Shown here in pieces: positions 1 through 7,105 of a DNA stretch of 43,141 nt. The stretch is from Muribaculaceae bacterium (GTDB taxonomy: Bacteria; Bacteroidota; Bacteroidia; Bacteroidales; Muribaculaceae). The position numbers were made by a program, and so were the translations under genes. The notes beneath the pieces are model-generated. The model was not told where the DNA came from. It worked only from the letters and a program-made list of their open reading frames with translations, and ran no database searches. Where the stretch lies: assembly GCA_028689665.1 (NCBI GenBank), contig JAQVCR010000018.1:1-43141 (forward strand), in the 5' to 3' direction. Numbering within the stretch: position 1 is the stretch's first letter; the number at the start of each line of letters is the position of its first letter.

Positions 1-218
1 ATGAAGAAAACCTACCGCAAAGTTAAAGCCTGTTAAAGTTTTATATAGCTACAAATCGCAGTATAATAAAACGTCATAACGGACTATAGGTCAGCCGTTT
101 ACCGAGCAAAGTGTCAAACGTCGGAAGTTACTATGTTTGTTATGAATAATCAAATCAAATTTGAAAAAACGGAGTAGCTTTTGAAAAAACTTAATTATAG
201 TACAATATAACACTTTCT
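1..218. other. Left-edge stretch without a supported gene
   Basis: This is the stretch downstream of the minus-strand phosphate transporter. A plus-strand frame opens with ATG at base 1 and encodes only 11 residues (MKKTYRKVKAC) before TAA at 34-36. It could equally be the last codons of a gene cut by the window edge. The 11-base direct repeat TTTGAAAAAAC occurs at 160-170 and 180-190. I see no convincing terminator for the transporter and no RNA gene. Confidence 0.3.
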
Positions 219-2465
219 TTAACTCTTTGTAGCTTCTGCCAAGTGTTCGGCATGAATCTCATTGAGGAAATATGCTTGAGATTTCAACAAATTTCGAGAT
301 TGGAGTACCATAGTTTTTGTCTCATTAAGTATATTTAGATACAATGTACTAGCCTTCGTGCTCATTGGTTCTGTTTTGAGCCTCTTTATTTGATTTTTTA
401 TACTATTAGCTATTATATTAAATAGTTCTTCGCGCATTATCATAACATCATCAATTTTCGAAAAGTCCTTATTTCTAAGCATCTCATTAATTTTTGAAAA
501 TATAATGTCAACGTGGTCATTTACCTCTTTCAAATCTACTATCTGGTCTTCGGTTAGCCCTTTATGATTATTATTGATGTGTTCATATGCAGGACGAGTG
601 CAATGCAACAAAGCTTTCGACACTTCACTCAAATAATCTACTACTTGTACATAAAAATGTCCTGTCTCAATATTATGATCTTGTAGTTTTTTTAATGTCG
701 ATAAGACTTCATATTTTCGTTTATGAGCTTGTTGATAAATTTCTTCTGATTGTTCCACAGTCTCTTTCAGCACTCGTCGATTCTCGGTGAATAAAGCTAC
801 TAGCATGTGATTGTAAATTGCCGTAACCTCTTCCATTGTATGGCACACTTGCTCGGTACAAGAATAAAGTACATCTTCTTCTTTGTCCTCGACCTTAAAC
901 AATGGTTTATTGTCAACTTGTTGTTTTTTTGGCTTAAATATTAAATTATGACATAGCGCATAGCCACATATAATGCCTACAACTATTAATGAAATCCAGC
1001 CACCCCACATAAGTAATACGCCAATAAGAAGAGCCATTACAAATCCTATAAATGCAGTAAGAAACCACCCTGAAATTACGACCATTACACCTGTAATTCT
1101 ATACACTGCGCTATCACGTCCCCAAGCTCTATCGGCTAATGAAGAGCCCATAGCGACCATAAATACGACATAAGTAGTCGATAACGGTAGCTTTAATGAT
1201 GTCCCCACACAAATCAAAATAGAAGCAGCTGTAAGATTTACCACAGCACGGATATTATCGTATGATACAGCACCTCGCTCTATTTCGGGTAATTGAGTGA
1301 ATCTTTTATTGATGCTGTTCTTCATTCTATCCGGTAATATCTTATTGTAATACGAATTAAGAGTTAAGGCAAACCTTACTAAAGAGCGAGATGGTAACGA
1401 TGATCCAAAGCGTTCATCTTCCGAATTCTGCGAAGATAGATTTAATTGAGTTTCTGCTACCTTCATTGCGCTCCTAGAGAAGAACAATGTTATAACCATA
1501 ATTAAGCCCGACAATATAAGAATCCACGTACTCACTTGTGCCGGTTTAGCTAAATCGCCCATCAACATTTGTTCATTACCACTATTTAACACCATTATGT
1601 AAGAATCTATTCCGGCAATAGGGACTCCGATAAAGTTGACCAAATCGTTTCCGGCAAAAGCTAATGCAAGAGCAAATGTCCCTGAGAGAATAGTTACCTT
1701 CAAAATGTTTATTTTTAGTCGCTGAAAGCAATATAATAATACCGATAAAGCGCCCCATAACAAAAGCAGAATATACCATAAATTATCATTTATATAAGCA
1801 TAGACATCGGGGGTTATCAATCCGGAGCTTTTAAGTCCTTTGATTATTGCGAAATATATGATTCCGACCAACGAAATACCACACCACAATGAGCCAAAAC
1901 GCTCTATTGACTTTGCATATCTAAATGTAAATATGATTCTGGATAGATACATTATTATAGAACCTACTGCAAACGATAATACTACAGAAATTAATATGCC
2001 TGAGATTATCACCAACGCCTTTCCACTATTAATAAATAGTCCTAAGTCGCTAAGTGTCAATGTCGAGTCCGACCATATTTTAAACAAAGCGACAGCTACG
2101 GCCGAGCCTAAAAGCTCAAAAATCAGCGATACGGTAGTAGAAGTAGGCAGGCCTAAAGAATTAAATGTATTCAATAGAATTACATCTGCCATCATCATAC
2201 CTACAAATAATATCATTATATCTGAAAATGAAAACATTTCGGGGTGAAACACTCCATTTCGAGCCACCTCCATCATTCCATTAGATGTAACTACTCCAAT
2301 CAAAATACCTAATGCCGCAATAATAAGAATAGTACGTAAAGAAGCAACTTTTGCTCCTAATGCCGAATTTAAGAAATTTACGGCATCGTTTGACACACCA
2401 ACAACTAAATCTAAAATAGCAAGGACTATTAAAATGATTACTATAACTGTAAAAATAGGACTCAT
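219..2465 (-). CDS. Inorganic phosphate transporter, Pit family, with C-terminal PhoU-like domain
   Basis: This is a 748-residue inner-membrane protein that probably imports phosphate with a coupling ion. Two inverted copies of the PiT signature are visible: GVSNDAVNF near residues 23-31 and FAGNDLVNF near 270-278. Hydrophobic segments run to about residue 510. The remaining ~240 residues are soluble and helical, resembling PhoU, as in other Bacteroidota Pit proteins. The gene starts 8 bases after the histidine kinase stop and is the last gene of a regulator-kinase-transporter operon. That order suggests a phosphate-responsive unit in which the fused PhoU-like tail may report transporter state to the kinase (inference). 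Family assignment is firm; the sensing role is not proven. Confidence 0.92.
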   Translation of the reverse strand: MSPIFTVIVIILIVLAILDLVVGVSNDAVNFLNSALGAKVASLRTILIIAALGILIGVVTSNGMMEVARNGVFHPEMFSFSDIMILFVGMMMADVILLNTFNSLGLPTSTTVSLIFELLGSAVAVALFKIWSDSTLTLSDLGLFINSGKALVIISGILISVVLSFAVGSIIMYLSRIIFTFRYAKSIERFGSLWCGISLVGIIYFAIIKGLKSSGLITPDVYAYINDNLWYILLLLWGALSVLLYCFQRLKINILKVTILSGTFALALAFAGNDLVNFIGVPIAGIDSYIMVLNSGNEQMLMGDLAKPAQVSTWILILSGLIMVITLFFSRSAMKVAETQLNLSSQNSEDERFGSSLPSRSLVRFALTLNSYYNKILPDRMKNSINKRFTQLPEIERGAVSYDNIRAVVNLTAASILICVGTSLKLPLSTTYVVFMVAMGSSLADRAWGRDSAVYRITGVMVVISGWFLTAFIGFVMALLIGVLLMWGGWISLIVVGIICGYALCHNLIFKPKKQQVDNKPLFKVEDKEEDVLYSCTEQVCHTMEEVTAIYNHMLVALFTENRRVLKETVEQSEEIYQQAHKRKYEVLSTLKKLQDHNIETGHFYVQVVDYLSEVSKALLHCTRPAYEHINNNHKGLTEDQIVDLKEVNDHVDIIFSKINEMLRNKDFSKIDDVMIMREELFNIIANSIKNQIKRLKTEPMSTKASTLYLNILNETKTMVLQSRNLLKSQAYFLNEIHAEHLAEATKS

Positions 2466-2473
2466 ATAATTTA

Positions 2474-3928
2474 TTATTTATGTAATGTAAATTTAAAATC
2501 TAGACCATCGTGTAATTTGTTTTCTACTGTTATTGTACCACCATGAAAGAGAACAGAATTTTTAACTATCGATAAGCCCAAACCTGTACCTCCCAGCTTC
2601 CTCGAGCGGCCATCATCGATTCGATAAAAACGCTCGAATAATTTTGATAAGTGTTCAGGAGCGACACCTATTCCATTGTCCCACACATCGAAAACATAAT
2701 AATCATCGTTCTCACTCTTAACTGTAACATTTATATCTCGTCCGCCTGAATACTCAATTGCATTGTTAATTAAATTACGAAATATAGATTCTATCAGCCC
2801 TTTGTTGCCTGTTACTGCTATATCGTCAGCAACATCTATATTAAGTCGCATCTGCTTCTCTATTGGTAATAACGAAATCTCATATTTAATTTCCTCTAAT
2901 ATAGATTTAATCTTTACTCTCGTTTTTACTATATTTTCTGCATTATCCGACATGTTTGTGATTGTTGTTATATCGTGCATTAGCGAGCAAAGTCGTGTAA
3001 CATTCTTATAGCTGCTCTCGGCTAATTTAATAATCTGTTCTTTGTCGAGCACATCACGGTTTGTTATCATTGTCTCTAAACAGGCTTGAATGGAGTGTAC
3101 CGGAGTTTTCAATTCGTGATTGATATTATTTGTCATCTGATGTTTTATGCGCGCTTTCTCTTTTTCTTCAAATAATAATTTATTTAACGATTCATCTCGT
3201 TCTCTAGTTATCAACTCTAAATTCTTATACATATTAATTATATGAGAAGATATATCTCCCAGCTCATCGTTTGGAAAACTTGATGTATCATAGTTGTTTA
3301 TCGTTCCCGTTTCGGCTTCTCTTGCAAAATCTCTTAAATATTTTATACTCTTCCCTATTCGTCTTGTGGCAAAGAATGCTATTATAGTTAAGCTCAAAGC
3401 GATAAGTATTATAATCCAAATATATATCGTATCAATCCTTAATGTTTCGACTAATGAATGTGTATATGGGACTGCTGTGCGTACTATGATAGAATCGCCC
3501 TTGGTCGCCGAATAGAAATAATCATTTTTATCTGTTTGCGACTGTCGGCGCACTGTAAAGCCATTTCCATAGAGTTTGGCATCTTTTATTTCTTTTCTAT
3601 TACTATGGTTAGAATGTATTGAATCGCTATTTGTGTCAAACTTCACATTGCCCTGTAGGTTAATAATAGTAACTCTCAATGAATCATCTTTTGGAATAAT
3701 ATTGATTGTCTGTAACATATTATCTACGCTTTCTCCTTTTTGTAAACCATTAATAATCTGCATATTTAATAGTTGCAACTTATTATTTAATGTTTCTACT
3801 TTATATTCACGTTCGCGAGTATACTGAATCGTAAAAAACGAGAATGTGAGAATCCATGTAAAGATTATTATAAGAAAAAATAATCTTGTCTGATAGTTTA
3901 AAGGTCTATTTGCTAAATCCATATCCAT
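2474..3928 (-). CDS. Membrane sensor histidine kinase (PhoR-like)
   Basis: This 484-residue kinase has a transmembrane helix at about 16-35, an extracytoplasmic region to about 165, a second helix at about 168-187 and a HAMP-like linker. The HisKA domain carries the phosphoacceptor His271 in NINHELKTPVHSI. ATP-binding boxes follow: NLINNAIEYSGG (385-396), DNGIGVAPEH (417-426) and GGTGLGLSIVK (446-456). Its start overlaps the response regulator stop by 23 bases, so the two are translationally coupled. An alternative ATG two codons in (3922) would also work. The neighbouring phosphate transporter makes a PhoR role likely, but the input signal cannot be read from sequence. Confidence 0.93.
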   Translation of the reverse strand: MDMDLANRPLNYQTRLFFLIIIFTWILTFSFFTIQYTREREYKVETLNNKLQLLNMQIINGLQKGESVDNMLQTINIIPKDDSLRVTIINLQGNVKFDTNSDSIHSNHSNRKEIKDAKLYGNGFTVRRQSQTDKNDYFYSATKGDSIIVRTAVPYTHSLVETLRIDTIYIWIIILIALSLTIIAFFATRRIGKSIKYLRDFAREAETGTINNYDTSSFPNDELGDISSHIINMYKNLELITRERDESLNKLLFEEKEKARIKHQMTNNINHELKTPVHSIQACLETMITNRDVLDKEQIIKLAESSYKNVTRLCSLMHDITTITNMSDNAENIVKTRVKIKSILEEIKYEISLLPIEKQMRLNIDVADDIAVTGNKGLIESIFRNLINNAIEYSGGRDINVTVKSENDDYYVFDVWDNGIGVAPEHLSKLFERFYRIDDGRSRKLGGTGLGLSIVKNSVLFHGGTITVENKLHDGLDFKFTLHK

Positions 3929-4595
3929 ATCCTAATTTAGTTACTATATTCGATCCATATTCACCTATTTTTTTTCTTAAACGATTTATATTGACATCAA
4001 TCGTGCGATCAATAACTAATACATCATCTTCCCATACTTTATCTAGGATATCTTCTCTCGAAAATATCTTATCGATATTCGTTAAAAATAATCTTAAAAT
4101 TTCAAATTCCTTTTTAGTCAAAAAGACTTCATCTTTTTCGATAAAGCATTGTTTTCTATCAATGTCTAACCTCAAATTGTCAAAAACGACTATCGAGCTG
4201 GTATTATCTATCTTATTTTGAGTAGAACGACGCAACACACTATTTACACGTAATATTAGCTCCCGCATTGAGAATGGTTTTTTGATATAGTCATCAGCGC
4301 CTACCGAAAGTCCTTCGATTATATCCGACTCATCGTCCTTAGCCGTGCATATTATTATTGGAATATTTTCAGTTGATGTGTTATTTCTTATCCTCGATGC
4401 AAGTTCAAACCCGCTCATTTTACCCATCATTACATCTAATAGTAATAATGAATAGCTGTGTATATCCATTTCAAGAACACTTTCGGCAGAATAAGCTACA
4501 TCGACAGAATATCCTGATAGCTCTAAATTTAATTTTAAAACTTCACAAATTGTTTCTTCATCGTCAACAACTAGTATTTTCTTTGTTTCGCCCAT
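3906..4595 (-). CDS. OmpR/PhoB-family response regulator
   Basis: This is a 229-residue DNA-binding regulator. The receiver domain has the acidic pair Asp11-Asp12, phosphoacceptor Asp54 (LLLDVMMG), Thr84 and Lys106 (YIKKPFS). The winged-helix domain (about 130-228) shows the recognition-helix region RTIDVNINRLRKKIG and ends in GYGYGFSK, as in OmpR/PhoB proteins. It is the first gene of the operon with its kinase and the Pit-PhoU transporter, so it probably controls phosphate-related genes. A candidate tandem operator lies over its own promoter, suggesting autoregulation. The phosphate role is inferred from context. Confidence 0.94.
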   Translation of the reverse strand: MGETKKILVVDDEETICEVLKLNLELSGYSVDVAYSAESVLEMDIHSYSLLLLDVMMGKMSGFELASRIRNNTSTENIPIIICTAKDDESDIIEGLSVGADDYIKKPFSMRELILRVNSVLRRSTQNKIDNTSSIVVFDNLRLDIDRKQCFIEKDEVFLTKKEFEILRLFLTNIDKIFSREDILDKVWEDDVLVIDRTIDVNINRLRKKIGEYGSNIVTKLGYGYGFSK

Positions 4596-4645
4596 AAATT
4601 ATTGCCTAATTTTTATGCTACAAATTTATTATATCTTTTACTCCT

Positions 4646-4666
4646 AGATATAACAAAGATATAACA
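4646..4666 (-). promoter_or_regulatory. Candidate PhoB-type tandem operator
   Basis: Two identical 10-base copies of AGATATAACA (plus strand) lie at 4646-4655 and 4657-4666, giving an 11-bp period. Read toward the regulator gene they are TGTTATATCT twice. OmpR/PhoB-family dimers bind direct repeats spaced one helical turn apart, and the E. coli Pho box has the same period with a TGTCA core. The repeat covers the candidate -7 element, so binding would directly affect transcription start. The repeat is seen; its function is inferred. Confidence 0.5.
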
Positions 4667-4683
4667 ATAAATTGCACGACAAA
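4654..4683 (-). promoter_or_regulatory. Candidate promoter of the regulator-kinase-transporter operon
   Basis: On the minus strand a TTTG (4680-4683) is followed after 18 bases by TATCTTTG (4654-4661), matching the Bacteroidota -33/-7 pattern TTTG-N19-TAnnTTTG. The implied start is near 4648, leaving a leader of about 50 bases before the ATG at 4595. Confidence 0.6.
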
Positions 4684-4709
4684 GAATATAATGGATTTAG
4701 AGTTAACGT

Positions 4710-6200
4710 CTAAAACTGGAAATAGATAAAAGGTGCAACGTCTTCACTCATAAATTGGATAACAAGCTGAACAACAACAATAAAAATACATAATTTTATT
4801 ATCCATAGTGAATTTACGAAATATTGCCTGCACTTATCATAAAAACTTGCCGGTAATGCGTGGCTCAATATTATTATTAGCATCATTATACACCACACTC
4901 TTCGTTCTGAGATAAATGGCAATATATGAGCTGTTTCAAAATTAACAAATATATTCTGTATAATTAATAGCGAATCGCCAAATGAAGAAGCCCTAAAGAA
5001 TACCCATAATAGCGAGACATAGGTCATTGTTATCGCCCAGAATAATGTGTTTGTGAAAATATTTGAAGGAATTCTATCTAAATAAGGTCGAGAGGCTTTA
5101 TGTATTGCCAGACCTACTCCATGCATTCCGCCCCAGAATACGAATTTCCATGCAGCTCCATGCCATAGACCACCTATAAGCATAGTCAATAGATTATTTA
5201 AATATGTGCGAAAAGTGCCCTTCCTATTACCACCAAGTGGAATATAAATATAGTCTCTCAACCACGAAGATAGAGAGATGTGCCAACGTCGCCAAAACTC
5301 GGTTAAATTTTGTGATTGATATGGGAATTTAAAGTTATCTCCTAGTTTAAATCCCATTATTAATGCAAGTCCTATTGCCATATCAGAATAGCCTGAGAAA
5401 TCACAATATATCTGCATTGTATATCCTAAAACGCCCATTAAAGATTCAAATCCGGAATATCCTGTAGGGTTTGAAAATATTAAATCATTATATTGAGCTA
5501 TATAATCAGCAATGATTGCTTTCTTTATAATACCTAAAATAATAAGCCATAACCCGGAAAAAATTTGTTCACGCGTAGCCACATTATTTTCTTCTAATTG
5601 TGGCAAGAAATAATCGGCTCTTACGATGGGTCCGGCGACCAATTGAGGAAAGAAAGAAAGATAAAATATATACTCAAGCCATGTCCTTGTAGGGCTAATT
5701 CTATTTTTATATACATCTATTACATAACTTATCGATTGAAATGTATAGAATGATATACCTACCGGGAGTATTATCTCTAATGGCTGAAAATTTCCATCGA
5801 CCATTTTCGCCCAATTCCAAAGGAAAAAGTTTGAATATTTAAAATAGCCTAGTATTGACAATGATAGTAATATAGAGATATACATATACAATCGTCTCTT
5901 CCATTTGACTGAGGTCTTATTAATCATATGCGACATCAACCAATCGACAAGCGATGTTGCTGTCAATAATAAGAAAAATAATCCACTCGATTTATAATAG
6001 AAGAATAAGCTGAAGGCTACAACAAATAGTAGCATTTGTTGCTTTTTCTTTTTTAATAATGAATAAATTGGCAGGAACAATATAAAAAGGAGCCAAAATA
6101 GACCGCTGGAGAAAAGCATAGGTGCGGTTGAATCGTACTCCAACATTGCCCAGAGGTTATGAAATATATTAGTGATTGAACTTATTGAATATGTATCCAT
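4710..6200 (-). CDS. MBOAT-family membrane O-acyltransferase (AlgI/PatA-like)
   Basis: This 496-residue polytopic membrane protein belongs to the MBOAT family, which moves acyl (usually acetyl) groups across the membrane to a polymer. The AlgI-like segments FPQLVAGPIVRADYF (184-198), WRRWHISLSSWLRDY (303-317) and GGLWHGAAWK (343-352) are present. His347 is the expected catalytic histidine and His360 follows. The gene begins 2 bases after the SGNH hydrolase stop, and such pairs commonly act together: MBOAT supplies the acyl group and the SGNH protein transfers or removes it outside. The substrate may be cell-surface polysaccharide or peptidoglycan; no flanking polysaccharide cluster identifies it. 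Confidence 0.92.
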   Translation of the reverse strand: MDTYSISSITNIFHNLWAMLEYDSTAPMLFSSGLFWLLFILFLPIYSLLKKKKQQMLLFVVAFSLFFYYKSSGLFFLLLTATSLVDWLMSHMINKTSVKWKRRLYMYISILLSLSILGYFKYSNFFLWNWAKMVDGNFQPLEIILPVGISFYTFQSISYVIDVYKNRISPTRTWLEYIFYLSFFPQLVAGPIVRADYFLPQLEENNVATREQIFSGLWLIILGIIKKAIIADYIAQYNDLIFSNPTGYSGFESLMGVLGYTMQIYCDFSGYSDMAIGLALIMGFKLGDNFKFPYQSQNLTEFWRRWHISLSSWLRDYIYIPLGGNRKGTFRTYLNNLLTMLIGGLWHGAAWKFVFWGGMHGVGLAIHKASRPYLDRIPSNIFTNTLFWAITMTYVSLLWVFFRASSFGDSLLIIQNIFVNFETAHILPFISERRVWCIMMLIIILSHALPASFYDKCRQYFVNSLWIIKLCIFIVVVQLVIQFMSEDVAPFIYFQF

Positions 6201-6202
6201 AA

Positions 6203-6988
6203 CTATTTTTTAGGCTGTAATATTACTGTATGATTCGCCTTGTCTGTTTTATTTTCAGGCACATCAAGTTTAATTGGGTAAATACTATGAATATTTATCC
6301 ATCTCACTACGCTATCCATCCATAATACCGATGAGCTTCGTGTGGGGTGAGCCCCATCTTTAGCTCGGTCAAATTGCATTCCATCTGTTAAAAAGAACGT
6401 ACCTCGTTTCGCTCTTGATGCAACTAATTTATTAATTCCGGAATCATCTTTCCAATTAGGGGGTCCAATCCATATATATGGGATATCTCCTATTTGAGAT
6501 AATATACGATCTACATATTTTGCTCGCTTATTAATTATGTCTTTTACAAATAGCTCATTTGCGCCTAACGAAACTATTATATAATTGGGCTTATAGTGAT
6601 GTATAAAATATGATAATGTATCGCATTCGCCCCACACCTTACTTGTCGAGCTATACCATATTACATTATTTAGAGTGTGTCCATTGTGTTTTGCATACGA
6701 AGCCATTCTTGGGCCTAAGCCTTCAAGCATCGAATCACCTATAAATAATATAGACTTTGGCAAAGTATCCTTTTCTATCTCTTTTTCTATCTTATCTATA
6801 ATAACTTGATTGGTATCATTATTTTCAATTAATGTAGTATTCCCATTATCAGCAACTAATTCTTCATATATCGATGCTTTTTTCAATTCAAATCCAAATA
6901 TTTCAATATTCTCAAATGATGAAAGAATTGTTATTAATAGTAGTGATAATGCCAATAATAGCCATAATTCTATATAAGGTCGCTTCAT
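6203..6988 (-). CDS. Membrane-anchored SGNH/GDSL hydrolase
   Basis: This 261-residue protein has one N-terminal hydrophobic segment (about 8-24), so the catalytic domain probably sits outside the inner membrane. SGNH blocks are visible: GDSML with nucleophile Ser86, SLGANELF (the G..N block) and DGAHPT, the Asp-x-x-His pair. It is the first gene of a two-gene unit with the MBOAT acyltransferase, the arrangement used for O-acetylation of extracellular polymers. It could act as an acetyltransferase or an esterase; the sequence does not decide. An upstream TAATTTTG box at 7008-7015 may drive the pair. Confidence 0.88.
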   Translation of the reverse strand: MKRPYIELWLLLALSLLLITILSSFENIEIFGFELKKASIYEELVADNGNTTLIENNDTNQVIIDKIEKEIEKDTLPKSILFIGDSMLEGLGPRMASYAKHNGHTLNNVIWYSSTSKVWGECDTLSYFIHHYKPNYIIVSLGANELFVKDIINKRAKYVDRILSQIGDIPYIWIGPPNWKDDSGINKLVASRAKRGTFFLTDGMQFDRAKDGAHPTRSSSVLWMDSVVRWINIHSIYPIKLDVPENKTDKANHTVILQPKK

Positions 6989-7007
6989 TAGTTTTTATAT
7001 TAAAATG

Positions 7008-7015
7008 CAAAATTA
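7008..7015 (-). promoter_or_regulatory. Candidate -7 element for the SGNH-MBOAT pair
   Basis: Minus-strand TAATTTTG matches TAnnTTTG and lies 20 bases before the SGNH start codon. No good -33 element is found at 19-21 bases; a TTTG occurs at only 14 bases. Moderate to weak support. Confidence 0.35.
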
Positions 7016-7050
7016 GCAATTTTACTCTACAAAATCGGTGCGTTAATAAA

Positions 7051-7086
7051 AAAACATGGCTTATCTTAATTGATTTGCCATGTTTT
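7051..7086 (-). terminator. Rho-independent terminator after malQ
   Basis: A perfect 10-bp stem (7051-7060 with 7077-7086, AAAACATGGC/GCCATGTTTT) encloses a 16-base loop. In the minus direction it is followed by a run of T, so it fits the end of the malQ transcript. Confidence 0.7.
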
Positions 7087-7105
7087 CACTTATTTTTTAT
7101 TAATC

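Noticed and set aside
1840-2247. 135-codon plus-strand open frame inside the Pit gene
   Set aside because: It lies antisense to a well-supported membrane protein; its residues are typical of reverse-strand reading of hydrophobic codons and match nothing recognisable.
3886-4221. 111-codon plus-strand open frame across the regulator/kinase overlap
   Set aside because: Antisense to two strong genes, with no motif or promoter.
4696-4714. Small hairpin over the MBOAT stop codon as a terminator
   Set aside because: Only a 6-bp A/T-rich stem and no T run after it on the minus strand.
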